Origin: Rhodopseudomonas pentothenatexigens
GTDB taxonomy: Bacteria > Pseudomonadota > Alphaproteobacteria > Rhizobiales > Xanthobacteraceae
Reading direction: 5' to 3'
Assembly: GCF_900218015.1 (NCBI RefSeq)
Contig: NZ_UFQQ01000003.1
Span: 211,286 to 275,285 of the forward strand
Length of the DNA stretch: 64,000 nt
The translations under genes and the position numbers were made by a program. Of the stretch, positions 9,568 to 18,524 are shown one piece after another. How positions within the stretch are numbered: position 1 is the stretch's first letter; the number at the start of each line of letters is the position of its first letter. Below the pieces are notes generated by a model. The model saw only the letters and a program-made list of their open reading frames with translations. It was not told the DNA's origin and searched no databases.

Positions 9568-10494
9568 TCAAAACGGGCTGACGGAAAAATACCGCAGCCA
9601 AAGATCAGTGTACTGGCCCTTGTCCCAAACCCGGAACAGCGCCCAATTCAGCGCTTGGCGCAACGTGTCGTTGCCCTTGCGCACGGCGATGCCGACACCC
9701 TCGCCGAAATAGCGACTCTCCAGGAACGGAGCGCCGGAAAACGCGCAGCAGTTCTCCGAGTCGGTGCCGTTGATCCAGAACGCCAGCGAGATTGCGTCGC
9801 CGAAGATGAAGTCGACGTCGCCGCGCTTCAACGCCGTACGCAGCGCCTCGGCATTCGGATAAGACTGTAACACGGCGTCGGTGAACATCGCCTTCAGATA
9901 GGCTTCGTGCGCCGAGCCGGCGACCGCACCGACCTTGCGGCCTTCGAGACGTTCCGGCCGCATCTCCGGCATCACCGCGTCCTTGCGGGCGACGAAGCGG
10001 CCAGGCGTGCGGTAGTACGGATCGGTGAAGTCGACCTTGGCGCGGGTTTGCGGCGTCACCGCGAGCGAGGCGATGATGGCATCGCCGCGGTTACTGCCGA
10101 GCGCATCCAGCAGGGTCTCGAACTTGCGCATCTGCACGGTGCAGGTGACCTTGATCTCCTCGCACAGCGCCCGCGCCAGATCGACGTTGAAGCCCGCCGG
10201 ATTGCCGTCGGCGCCGGTGAAATTGAACGGCGGATAGTCGACCTCGGTCAGGAACCGGATCATCGTTAGCCGGGACAGGTCCGGCCGCTCCGGCCGGCGC
10301 CGCGGATCCCAGAACCCCGGCACCGCATGCGCGGTGGCTGCAGCAACCGCCTTGGTTTCCGGACTGGTCTCTGCGGCCCGCGCGGACATCGGCGCCAGCA
10401 GCGCGATCGCGACGGCATACGCCAGCGCCACTAGGCGCGCGCGCGATGCCGCGAGTCGTCTCTTGCCGAAAAAAACAATCTGTGGTTGCATCAT
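9568..10494 (-). CDS. Family 3 periplasmic solute-binding protein (amino-acid ABC type)
   Basis: A 308-residue exported protein. The chosen start is the first ATG of an ATGATG pair (rc of 10489-10494), which gives a signal peptide with a hydrophobic core ending in PMSARAAE; the frame is open further upstream but that stretch overlaps the divergent glycosyltransferase gene and has no family similarity. The SBP_bac_3 fold is evident: LTEVDYPPFNF, GFNVDLARALC, the hinge sequence FTDPYYRTPGRFVA, and DVDFIFGD. Such proteins bind polar amino acids or opines for an ABC importer. No permease or ATPase gene is adjacent, so it is an orphan receptor whose ligand is unknown. Confidence 0.85.
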   Translation of the reverse strand: MMQPQIVFFGKRRLAASRARLVALAYAVAIALLAPMSARAAETSPETKAVAAATAHAVPGFWDPRRRPERPDLSRLTMIRFLTEVDYPPFNFTGADGNPAGFNVDLARALCEEIKVTCTVQMRKFETLLDALGSNRGDAIIASLAVTPQTRAKVDFTDPYYRTPGRFVARKDAVMPEMRPERLEGRKVGAVAGSAHEAYLKAMFTDAVLQSYPNAEALRTALKRGDVDFIFGDAISLAFWINGTDSENCCAFSGAPFLESRYFGEGVGIAVRKGNDTLRQALNWALFRVWDKGQYTDLWLRYFSVSPF

Positions 10495-10543
10495 CAGGGG
10501 TTCCGCACCGGCGGTCTTATAGACCATCCGGTGCGGGAGGCGA

Positions 10544-12646
10544 GTGCCGTTTGCGTTGGGGCGTGCCATGGTCGTGACCGACCGCGCCGGACTGCACGAT
10601 ACGATCACGGGGCAGCGCGGCGATGATGAGGCGATCGCCTCATGGGGCGGACGCTCAGGCTCTCCGGCCTGCCGGCCCGTCGCTCTCAAAAATCAGGATC
10701 TCGGCGGCGGAGGTGCCCACCGGCTTGGCTGGCTCAATGGCATCGGAACGCCCGAACTGGACTGCCTTCGCGGCGTGTTGACACCGGCGCTGCTGCAAGC
10801 GGCGGCCCAGCGCAGTCAGGACCTTCAGATCGGCGCCGATCGTGTCCTGATCCACTGGGAACTGATCGACGAAGCCTCCTATCTTCGATACCTCTCCCAC
10901 GCACTTCAGCTTGCCTTCGAAGACTTCGAGGATGTCGGCCGATCCGATTGTCCGTTGAGCGACGAGCAGATCCCGCGCGCGGCGGCTACCGGCATCGTCC
11001 CGCTTCGCATGAACGGGGACCTGCTCTGGGTGATCGCGCCGCAGCGTCTGGCCTGCCGTGGGCTGTGCCGGCTGGTGCAGGAGTATCCGCAGATCCGGTC
11101 GCGGCTGCGGCTCAGCTCGCCTGCAATGCTGCAGACCTTCCTCGCACATCATGGCGCGTCGGCGCTCGCCGAAGCGGCCAGCACAGACCTGCATCGCAGG
11201 TTTCCGACCCTGTCGGCGGCGCCGCGTCGGGCCGAGCCGTTGTGGCGGCAACGGCTGCGGCGCGGTGCCTGCGTGGCAGCCCTGCTGATGTTGCCTTTCC
11301 TGCTGGACCGCGAAGTCACCACCACGGTGCTCGCGGCATGGTTCGTCGGCTTCGCAGGATTGCGGCTGCTCGCCAGCCTGTGGCCGTCGCACGCGCTCCC
11401 ACCGACCCGGCGGAAGGCGGATGCGGAGTTGCCTGTCTACACCGTGGTGGCGGCGCTGTATCGCGAAGCCGAATCGGTCGGGCCGCTGGTCGATGCGCTC
11501 GAAGCTCTCGACTACCCGCGCGAGAAACTCGATATGATTCTGGTGATCGAGCCCGACGATCTCGCGACCCGCGCGGCGCTGGCACGACTGAAGCCGCGAT
11601 CGCATCTAAGGGTGCTGATCGCGCCCGACGCGGCGCCGCAGACCAAGCCGAAAGCCCTCAACTACGCGCTGGCCTTCGCACGCGGCAGCTTCATTGCGAT
11701 CTTCGACGCCGAGGATCGGCCGGCCCCGGATCAGCTCCGCGCCGCGCTCGCCGCGTTCGATGCGGCCGATCCTTCGACGGCCTGCGTGCAGGCCAGCCTG
11801 TGCATCGACAACCTGACCCATAACTGGCTGTCGCGCACCTTCCTGGCCGAATATGCCGGCCAGTTCGCGCTGTTTCTGCCCGGCCTTGCCGCGCTCGGCC
11901 TGCCGCTGCCGCTCGGCGGCTCGTCGAACCACTTCCGCACCGACGTGCTGCGGACGATCGGCGGCTGGGACCCGCACAACGTCACCGAAGATGCCGATCT
12001 AGGCTTCCGGTTGGCGCGGTTCGGCTTTCGCTGTGCCACCTTTGCGTCGAGCACGTTCGAGGAGGCCCCGCTCGCATTCGGCAACTGGCTGCGCCAGCGG
12101 ACGCGCTGGATGAAGGGCTGGCTGCAAACCTGGCAGGTCCACATGCGGAACCCGTTGCGGCTGTTGCGCCAGACCGGTCCGCATGGATTTCTTGCCCTCA
12201 ATCTGATGCTCGGCGGCAACGTGCTGTCGGCGCTGGCCTACCCGCTGCTCGTGATCGTCGCGGTGATGTCCGCCGCGGACTGGGCGGATCTGTCGCCGTC
12301 GCGGCCGGCGCAGGACATGCCTACCGCCTTGCATTGGCTCGCGATCTGGTCGGGCATCGCTTCGACGGTCGTCGTCGGCCTGCTCGGTCTGATTCGGCGG
12401 AGGCAATGGCAGCATGCCGGTGTGCTGGCGTTGACGCCGTTGTACTGGCTGTGCCTGTCGCTGGCGGCGTGGCGCGCGCTGGCGCATTTCGTCTGGTGTC
12501 CGTATCGCTGGGAAAAGACCCAGCACGGCGTCGCCCGGCGTCCGGATCCGCTCGAGCCTCTGTCTCCTGGACAGCGGCGGAGAGGTGCAGCGGCGTCTAC
12601 AAGTACCGCTTCAGATCGGCAGCAGCCTCCTCGGGCTTGCGCTTGA
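10544..12646 (+). CDS. Membrane-bound family 2 glycosyltransferase with GspE-N-like leader domain
   Basis: A 700-residue protein. Residues about 330-570 form a GT-A glycosyltransferase domain with VAALYREAESV, a DxD-like FDAEDRP (residue 388 on), EDADLGFR (482-489) and QRTRW (518-522, the QxxRW motif of processive synthases such as cellulose and hyaluronan synthases). Two hydrophobic helices precede the catalytic domain and several follow it. The first ~220 residues resemble the MshEN/GspE N-terminal module found in a subset of alphaproteobacterial exopolysaccharide synthases. GTG 10544 follows a GGGAGG site; ATG 10568 is an alternative. Probably makes a surface polysaccharide; the sugar is unknown. 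Its last 50 bases overlap the convergent SCO1 gene. Confidence 0.85.
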   Translation: MPFALGRAMVVTDRAGLHDTITGQRGDDEAIASWGGRSGSPACRPVALKNQDLGGGGAHRLGWLNGIGTPELDCLRGVLTPALLQAAAQRSQDLQIGADRVLIHWELIDEASYLRYLSHALQLAFEDFEDVGRSDCPLSDEQIPRAAATGIVPLRMNGDLLWVIAPQRLACRGLCRLVQEYPQIRSRLRLSSPAMLQTFLAHHGASALAEAASTDLHRRFPTLSAAPRRAEPLWRQRLRRGACVAALLMLPFLLDREVTTTVLAAWFVGFAGLRLLASLWPSHALPPTRRKADAELPVYTVVAALYREAESVGPLVDALEALDYPREKLDMILVIEPDDLATRAALARLKPRSHLRVLIAPDAAPQTKPKALNYALAFARGSFIAIFDAEDRPAPDQLRAALAAFDAADPSTACVQASLCIDNLTHNWLSRTFLAEYAGQFALFLPGLAALGLPLPLGGSSNHFRTDVLRTIGGWDPHNVTEDADLGFRLARFGFRCATFASSTFEEAPLAFGNWLRQRTRWMKGWLQTWQVHMRNPLRLLRQTGPHGFLALNLMLGGNVLSALAYPLLVIVAVMSAADWADLSPSRPAQDMPTALHWLAIWSGIASTVVVGLLGLIRRRQWQHAGVLALTPLYWLCLSLAAWRALAHFVWCPYRWEKTQHGVARRPDPLEPLSPGQRRRGAAASTSTASDRQQPPRACA

Positions 12647-13196
12647 TGTTGAACGGCGCCACGAAATTCCCGGACTTGTCCATCAGGTAGATCAGCGCGG
12701 TGTGATCCATCGTGTAGTCGCCGTCCTTGAGCGGCACCTTCTTGGCATAGACCCGATAGCCCTTTTCGATCTTCTCGGTGGCCTCCGGCGTTCCGACCAG
12801 CCCCTTCAGATGCGGATCGAAACTCGACAGATACTCCTTCATCGACTGCGGCGTGTCGCGCTCCGGATCGACCGAGACGAAATAGGCGTTGAGCCGATCG
12901 GCGTCGGAGCCCAGCGCTGCGAGCACCTGGGACAATTCGAACAGCGAGGTCGGGCAGACGTCGGGGCAGCGGGTGAAGCCGAAGAAGATCAGCGTCGGCT
13001 TGCCCTTCATGCTCTGCTCGGTGACGATCTGGCCGGTGTGGTCGGTGAGCCGGAACGGGCCGCCGATCGTCGCCGGCGCCGAGATCTTCTGAAGGCCGCC
13101 GAGCAGCCACAGCACGACGACGAGGCCGACGACCAGACTGCCGGCGAAGGTGGCGACGATGACGAGCGGTCGGATGGATTTGGCTGGTGCTGACAT
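12597..13196 (-). CDS. SCO1/SenC family copper chaperone
   Basis: A 199-residue membrane-anchored thioredoxin-fold protein. Residues 10-35 are a single transmembrane helix, and the copper site is intact: CPDVC at residues 77-81 (CxxxC) with a distant His at about 165 (DHTAL). SCO proteins deliver copper to the CuA site of cytochrome c oxidase or act as thiol-disulfide partners of it. It is not next to oxidase genes here. The 3' end overlaps the 3' end of the convergent glycosyltransferase gene by 50 bases (12597-12646). Confidence 0.93.
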   Translation of the reverse strand: MSAPAKSIRPLVIVATFAGSLVVGLVVVLWLLGGLQKISAPATIGGPFRLTDHTGQIVTEQSMKGKPTLIFFGFTRCPDVCPTSLFELSQVLAALGSDADRLNAYFVSVDPERDTPQSMKEYLSSFDPHLKGLVGTPEATEKIEKGYRVYAKKVPLKDGDYTMDHTALIYLMDKSGNFVAPFNIKRKPEEAAADLKRYL

Positions 13197-13374
13197 CGAC
13201 GGAATCCTCGCGAACCCGGATCGGCCGATGTGGCGTCATTTCCGCAGGGCCGGTGCGACGTGCGGATCGAGCCGCACCGCCCCCCAATAGAGCGCCCCGT
13301 GGCGGCCGGCAAGCCGGGACGCCGCTGCGCCGATCACGTGATGCGGAGAACGAGCCGCCGCCACTCCGGAGGCG

Positions 13375-13833
13375 TCAGCGTCCCGCCTGCGCTCGCGCGT
13401 CCATGTAGCAGGGGCGGTACATCGACATCAATTGCTTGCCACGCAGGAAGATCATGTGGCGCGTCAGGCCGCCGCGCTTGGCGATCCAGCGGCGGATGTT
13501 GGCCGGATACATCGTGTACAGCATCTGAGTCGCTTCGGCGTTGGTGATGGCCCGGCCGTTCGAGCCGAGATCCCATGCCGCGTGAAAGCCGAGATTGGCT
13601 CGCGAGGTCACGCAGATCTTGTGGTGCGGCACCGCTCCCAACACGATCGTGCAGGCCGAGGCGCACAGTCCGTCGATCATCACGGTCTCGCCGGAGCTGC
13701 GCAGCGACTGGTACTTGTCGACGTAAGTTCCGATCCGGCCGCCGCGATCCTCGGCGATTCGAACCATCGCCTGGCTCGATGCCACGCCGGCGAACAGCAG
13801 CACCGCCGCAAGCATCCCCGTGATCAGTCTCAT
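13375..13833 (-). CDS. Small secreted protein with ClpP/crotonase-like motif
   Basis: A 152-residue protein with a signal peptide (LITGMLAAVLLFAGVASSQA). The start is the ATG at rc 13831-13833 behind GGGGGAG; the frame extends upstream without a signal peptide. The most telling part is IDGLCASACTIVLG, which matches the G-x-CxSAC segment of COG3904-type periplasmic proteins related to ClpP/crotonase folds, followed by LGFHAAW, a plausible nucleophile-Ser and His pair. A proteolytic role is inference only. It stands alone between the SCO1 gene and a chemoreceptor gene. Confidence 0.72.
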   Translation of the reverse strand: MRLITGMLAAVLLFAGVASSQAMVRIAEDRGGRIGTYVDKYQSLRSSGETVMIDGLCASACTIVLGAVPHHKICVTSRANLGFHAAWDLGSNGRAITNAEATQMLYTMYPANIRRWIAKRGGLTRHMIFLRGKQLMSMYRPCYMDARAQAGR

Positions 13834-14510
13834 GGCTCCCCCACCCATCCCCGTCGCGAACCCGTCCGTGACACGGATTCGAAACAGACCCAGCGTGATT
13901 TCCGATCGGCGCTTTGTCCAGATCGATGCGCAAGGTCCGGTGAATTTCAAATCGAGTGTTGCTCGCAGGATGCACCGCCGCGTCAGCGGTCCCAAACTGA
14001 AACAGACCTGCGACCAACGATCGCTCCCCCATGCAACGACCACGCGCCGTTTGGTTCCGGGCCAGGAACAGGAAGCTCTGCATCGACACCGGACGAGAGC
14101 GTTCCGGCTCGACGCGTCAGAAGTCTTTAAGGACTTCGTACCCGGCGTTTGAACGGCGACATCAGCCGGCTCCTCCGACTTCGGACCCGTTTCGCTCGGT
14201 CATCGCAACAGGTGTCCCGGACGGCCGGCGCCCCGATCGTCTTGCGAAGCTCTCGCGACAACTAACAGCCGCGTCCCGGGATTCTGCGGGGATTTCCCTG
14301 CAGCGGAATTGTTTAAGGCAAACTTAGCAAGAGCAGCCCAGTATCGGCCTCATTGACCTCGACCTGCTCGCCGCCCGACGTCGGTTTTGCATTATCGCGC
14401 GTGCTGCCCCGCCCGATGGCGCCTGGCGTCGGCAGCATTGCGGCAACGCTGCGGGCAAGGCCGAGACCACGCCTCAAAACGACCGAGACAGAACGACCTC
14501 AGGACCCTCG
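13834..14510. other. 677-base intergenic region
   Basis: Divergent spacer between the small secreted protein and the chemoreceptor. Open frames here are short and have no recognisable signal or domain. The only clear structure is a short inverted repeat AAGTC-tttaag-GACTT at 14121-14136. I cannot place a promoter with confidence. Confidence 0.5.
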
Positions 14511-16481
14511 ATGACCTTTCGCCTCAGCCTCTCCCACAAAATCAACTCCATCGCGGTGGTCGGTATCGTCGGCGTCTTGACGCTCGGCACGCTCTACATG
14601 GTCGGCGCGGCGTCCCAGGACGCCGCACGCGTCGTCGACGAAAAGGCCCGGACGCTCGGCGACAGCAACGCCGCCCTGCAGATCGCCCTGCTCGAACAAC
14701 GTCGCGCCGAGAAGAACTTCCTGATGCGGAAAGACGAGCAGTATCTCGGCTTGTTTCAGCAGAACGGCAAGATCGCCGGGGACACGATTGCGGACATGAT
14801 CCGCCAGACCGAAGCCAACGGCCAGATCGAACTGACCCGCACCTTGAACTCGGTTCGCACCGGTTTTCAGGACTACCAGCTCCAGTTCGGCAAGCTCGCC
14901 GCGGCCGCCGTGAAGCTCGGCCTGAAGGAGGACCTCGGACTCGAAGGCAGCCTGCGCACCTCGGTGCACGACATCGAGAAGGCGCTGAGCGGCTTCGATT
15001 CACCGAGGCTGATGGTCAAGATGCTGATGATGCGGCGGCATGAGAAGGATTTCATGCTCCGTCGCAATCCGAAATACGGCGAGGACATGAAGAAGCGCGC
15101 CGCCGAATTCTCGACGGAACTGGCCGCGTCCAATCTGCCCGATTCCGCCAAAACGATGCTGGGCGAGAAGCTCGCCGCTTATCAGCGAGATTTCTTCGTC
15201 TGGATGGACGGCGCGATCACATCCGAACGCGAAGAGAAGAATATGGTGGCGACCTACCGGTCTCTGCAGCCGGCGATCGACGAATTGTCCGCCGCGGTGA
15301 AGCAGCAGGTGGACCGCGCCAAAGCGATGGCCGCAACGGCGCGCCAGAGCACCGAAACCCGGATGCAGATCTCGATCGCCACCATCATCGCGGCGGTGGT
15401 GCTGCTGGGCATCTTGATCGGCCGCTCGATCACCAAACCGCTGGGCGGACTGAGCCATGGAGTTCGGCGGCTCGGCGACGGCGAACTCGATCTGGTGTTG
15501 CCCGGCCTGCAGCGCAGCGACGAGATCGGCGACATGGCCCGCGCGGTTGAGTCCTGCAAGCTGAAAGCGCAGGAGCGCGCTGCCGCCGAGGCCGCCGCTC
15601 AGGCCGAGCAGGAGCGGCTCGCGGCCGCGCAGCGCAAGCGCGACATGATCACGCTCGCCGACAAGTTCGAAGGAGCAGTGGGCGAGATCGTCCAGACGGT
15701 GTCGTCAGCCTCCACCGAACTCGAGGCTTCGGCCACGACGCTGACATCGACCGCCGAACGTGCGCAGCAGTTCACGACCCTGGTCGCCGCCGCGTCGGAG
15801 GAGGCGTCCACCAATGTGCAATCGGTGGCCTCGGCCACCGAGGAGATGGCTTCGTCCGTCAACGAGATCAGCCGTCAGGTGCAGGAATCGGCGAGGATCG
15901 CCAGCGAAGCGGTCACCCAGGCGCAGGTCACCAACGAGCGCGTCAGCCATCTTTCCGAGGCCGCGGCACGGATCGGTGACGTGGTCGAACTGATCAACAC
16001 CATCGCGTCGCAGACCAACCTGCTCGCGCTCAACGCCACCATCGAGGCGGCGCGGGCAGGGGAGGCCGGCCGCGGCTTTGCGGTGGTCGCAGCCGAAGTG
16101 AAGCAACTCGCCGAGCAGACCGCCCGGGCCACCGAGCAGATCAGCCAGCAGGTCGGCGGCATCCAGAGCGCGACCGACCAGTCGGTGAGCGCGATCCGGG
16201 AGATCGGGAATACCATCGCCCGGATGTCCGAGATCTCCGCAACCATCGCCTCGGCGGTGGAAGAGCAAGGGGCCGCCACCCAGGAGATTTCCCGCAACGT
16301 CCATCATGCCGCGGAAGGCACGCACCAGGTCTCCGCCAACATCGTCGAGGTCCAGCGTGGCGCGACCGCGACCGGCTCCGCCTCCGTGCAGGTGTTGTCG
16401 TCGGCGCAATCGCTGGCCCAGGACAGCACCCGACTGAAGGACGAGGTGTCCCGCTTCCTCGGCACGGTGCGGGCGGCGTGA
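14511..16481 (+). CDS. Methyl-accepting chemotaxis protein, probable HBM-type sensor
   Basis: A 656-residue transmembrane chemoreceptor. TM1 is at about residues 12-32 and TM2 at about 285-303. The periplasmic part is all-helical and contains two related segments, [12 protein letters not shown] (about 67) and [13 protein letters not shown] (about 178), typical of the helical bimodular (HBM) sensor that binds organic acids. A HAMP domain follows TM2, then the signalling hairpin with [20 protein letters not shown] and [12 protein letters not shown]. There is no C-terminal CheR/CheB-binding pentapeptide. Ligand is unknown. No che genes are nearby. Confidence 0.93.
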   Translation: MTFRLSLSHKINSIAVVGIVGVLTLGTLYMVGAASQDAARVVDEKARTLGDSNAALQIALLEQRRAEKNFLMRKDEQYLGLFQQNGKIAGDTIADMIRQTEANGQIELTRTLNSVRTGFQDYQLQFGKLAAAAVKLGLKEDLGLEGSLRTSVHDIEKALSGFDSPRLMVKMLMMRRHEKDFMLRRNPKYGEDMKKRAAEFSTELAASNLPDSAKTMLGEKLAAYQRDFFVWMDGAITSEREEKNMVATYRSLQPAIDELSAAVKQQVDRAKAMAATARQSTETRMQISIATIIAAVVLLGILIGRSITKPLGGLSHGVRRLGDGELDLVLPGLQRSDEIGDMARAVESCKLKAQERAAAEAAAQAEQERLAAAQRKRDMITLADKFEGAVGEIVQTVSSASTELEASATTLTSTAERAQQFTTLVAAASEEASTNVQSVASATEEMASSVNEISRQVQESARIASEAVTQAQVTNERVSHLSEAAARIGDVVELINTIASQTNLLALNATIEAARAGEAGRGFAVVAAEVKQLAEQTARATEQISQQVGGIQSATDQSVSAIREIGNTIARMSEISATIASAVEEQGAATQEISRNVHHAAEGTHQVSANIVEVQRGATATGSASVQVLSSAQSLAQDSTRLKDEVSRFLGTVRAA

Positions 16482-16565
16482 TCGGGCCGTGCATCTCCAC
16501 AGTGACCAAGTCCTTACCACGGCATGGCGTTAATGATCTTCGTAAAGGTTGATTCCGCTCGATCG

Positions 16566-16594
16566 TTGACGGACCTCATGATCACAACAATCAT
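16566..16594 (+). promoter_or_regulatory. Candidate sigma-70 promoter of the small repeat-protein gene
   Basis: TTGACG at 16566-16571 and AATCAT at 16589-16594 with a 17-base spacer, about 35 bases before the ATG at 16628. The -35 is good; the -10 matches at four of six positions. Confidence 0.35.
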
Positions 16595-16627
16595 GCGGTG
16601 ATAGTCATCTGGCGCTGAGGATCGTCC

Positions 16628-17005
16628 ATGTCTCGCTTGTCCGCCGCTCTGCTCGCTTCCGCCGTCGTGGCCGGCACCGCCGTCGCGCTGCCGACCGCCG
16701 CCTCCGCCTGTTACGGCTGCGCCCCGCCGCCGTGCTACACTTGTTATCAGCAGCAATACGTGGCTCCGGAGTACCGCACCGTCGAGGAAACGGTGATGGT
16801 CAATCCGGGCCGTGTCGTCGCGCATCGCATTCCGCCGCAATATCGCACCGTGATGGTGCCGAAGACCGTGATGGTCTCGCCTGGTGGGGTCGAATACGAG
16901 CGCATTCCGCCCCAATACGCCACCCGCGAACGCGTCGAGATGGTTTCGCCGGGCTACAGCTATTACGCGCCGGTGCGCCCGCGCTGCGGCGGCTGCGGTT
17001 GGTAA
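16628..17005 (+). CDS. Small secreted cysteine-containing repeat protein
   Basis: A 125-residue protein of unknown function. A signal peptide (LLASAVVAGTAVALP, cut after ASA) is followed by a Cys-rich patch (CYGCAPPPCYTC). The rest is built from about three degenerate copies of a ~28-residue unit with V.MV.PG followed by RIPPQYRT or IPPQYAT. The C-terminus ends CGGCGW. The paired-Cys ends and repeated beta-like units suggest a small periplasmic or surface protein. The ATG has a GAGGAT stretch ten bases upstream. Proteins of this look are common and uncharacterised in Rhodopseudomonas and Bradyrhizobium. Confidence 0.75.
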   Translation: MSRLSAALLASAVVAGTAVALPTAASACYGCAPPPCYTCYQQQYVAPEYRTVEETVMVNPGRVVAHRIPPQYRTVMVPKTVMVSPGGVEYERIPPQYATRERVEMVSPGYSYYAPVRPRCGGCGW

Positions 17006-17029
17006 CGGCTCGCGGTGACGTCGGAGGAT

Positions 17030-17164
17030 GGGTTGGGCTCTCGCGAAACCCATCTGGAGGCGTCGAACGGTTCGATGGGTTTCGCTTGCTCAACCCATCC
17101 CATCGGCTTCGCTCTTAGTTGGGTCGGCAGCAGCGTCGTCATGGCCGGGCTTCGTCCCGGCCAT
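17030..17164. repeat. Inverted repeat and terminator-like hairpin between convergent genes
   Basis: An inverted repeat pairs ATGGGTTG...GCGAAACCCAT (about 17030-17053) with ATGGGTTTCGC...CAACCCAT (about 17083-17099). A second compact hairpin follows, ATGGCCGGG (17141-17149) with CCCGGCCAT (17156-17164); this is half of the GTCATG-CCCGGGC repeat family seen elsewhere in the window. Lying between converging genes, it could terminate both. Confidence 0.6.
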
Positions 17165-17193
17165 CTGCGTTTTCAGGCGGCGCGGCTGATCTC

Positions 17194-18357
17194 TCAGCTT
17201 CGCCGGAACGGCAGCTTCGGTCCGTCGAGCTTGCGCAGGCCCGACTCGCGGCGCTCCAGCCACCAGCCGTATTGCTTCGGCCAGTCGGCAAACACCTCGT
17301 CGCCCTCGGTCAGTTCAAGCTGCGCATGCAGCGCCCAGTTCGGATCGAACAGCGCCTCGCGGCCGATCGCGATCAGATCGGCCTGGCCTTGCTCGACGAT
17401 CTTCTCCGCCTGATCAGGGTGCACGATCAGCCCGACCGCGATGGTCGGAATGTCGGCCTCGGTCCGGATCGTCCCGGCGAACGGCACCTGGAAGCCGTAG
17501 CCGCGCGGAATCCGGTTGGCGGTCGCCGAACCGAGCAGGCCGCCCGACGAGCAGTCGATGATGTCGGCGCCGCGCGCCTTGGCCTCGCGCGCGAACACCA
17601 CCGTATCCGCCAGCTCGATGCCGCCCTCGACGCCATCGACCGACGACACCCGCACCGACAGCGGCAGCGTGTCCGGCCAAGCGGCGCGCACCGTCTCGAT
17701 CACCTCCAGCGGAAACCGCATCCGCCCGGCGCGGTCGCCGCCATAGGCGTCGGTGCGCTTGTTCGACAGCGGCGACAGGAACGAGTGCAGCAGATAGCCG
17801 TGGGCACAGTGCACTTCGAGCATCTCGAACCCGGCCTCGACCGCCCGCAGGGTCGCACTGCGCCAAGCCTCAAGCAGACGATCGAGGTCGCTCTCGGTGA
17901 GTTCCTGCGGCGTCAGCCAGCCTTCGTCCATCGGAATTGCGCTCGGCGCGACGATCTCCCACGGCTGGTCGCCGCGGGCGATGTCCTCCTCGGTGAGCGC
18001 GGCGTTGCCATACCAGGGACGCTGCATGCTCGCCTTGCGGCCGGCATGGGCGAGCTGAATCGCCGGCACCGCGCCATTGTCGCGCAGGAAGGCGGCGATC
18101 CGCTCCAAGGGGCGGATCTGATCGTCGTTCCACAACCCGAGATCGCCATGGGTGATGCGGCCGTTGGCGGTGACCGCGGTCGCCTCGACCATCACGATGC
18201 CGGCGCCGCCTTGCGCGAATTTGCCGAGATGCACCAAGTGCCAATCGTTGGCCAGGCCGTCGACCGCGGAATACTGGCACATCGGGGAGATCAGAATGCG
18301 GTTCTTGGCGGTGATGCCACGCAGGGTGAGAGGGCGAAACAGCGGCGGCTGCGACAT
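17194..18357 (-). CDS. Old yellow enzyme family NADH:flavin oxidoreductase (YqjM/XenA type)
   Basis: A 387-residue FMN-dependent ene-reductase. The start is the ATG at rc 18355-18357 with GGAG eight bases upstream. It begins with the typical LFRPLTLRG..KNRI, then PMCQYS with the redox-tuning Cys27 of the YqjM/XenA class, QLAHAGRKAS, and the substrate His residues in VHCAHGYLLHSFLSP, followed by FMN-phosphate binding GREALFDPNW. Enzymes of this class reduce activated C=C bonds, enals, nitro compounds or xenobiotics using NAD(P)H. It is divergent from the lig cluster and may or may not be linked to it. Confidence 0.92.
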   Translation of the reverse strand: MSQPPLFRPLTLRGITAKNRILISPMCQYSAVDGLANDWHLVHLGKFAQGGAGIVMVEATAVTANGRITHGDLGLWNDDQIRPLERIAAFLRDNGAVPAIQLAHAGRKASMQRPWYGNAALTEEDIARGDQPWEIVAPSAIPMDEGWLTPQELTESDLDRLLEAWRSATLRAVEAGFEMLEVHCAHGYLLHSFLSPLSNKRTDAYGGDRAGRMRFPLEVIETVRAAWPDTLPLSVRVSSVDGVEGGIELADTVVFAREAKARGADIIDCSSGGLLGSATANRIPRGYGFQVPFAGTIRTEADIPTIAVGLIVHPDQAEKIVEQGQADLIAIGREALFDPNWALHAQLELTEGDEVFADWPKQYGWWLERRESGLRKLDGPKLPFRRS

Positions 18358-18524
18358 CGGGACTCCACAACGTTCCTCGGAAGACTTCTTCTTCAGTCGG
18401 GCGGACACCTCGCGCCTGCGACAGGCCCGTCCCGTTCGTTGCCCAGGATTCTGACGATCCGGCCGGATCAGGTCAACGCCAGTCGTCGCTGTGAAATCCG
18501 CCTCGTTTGGACTATCGTCACGCC

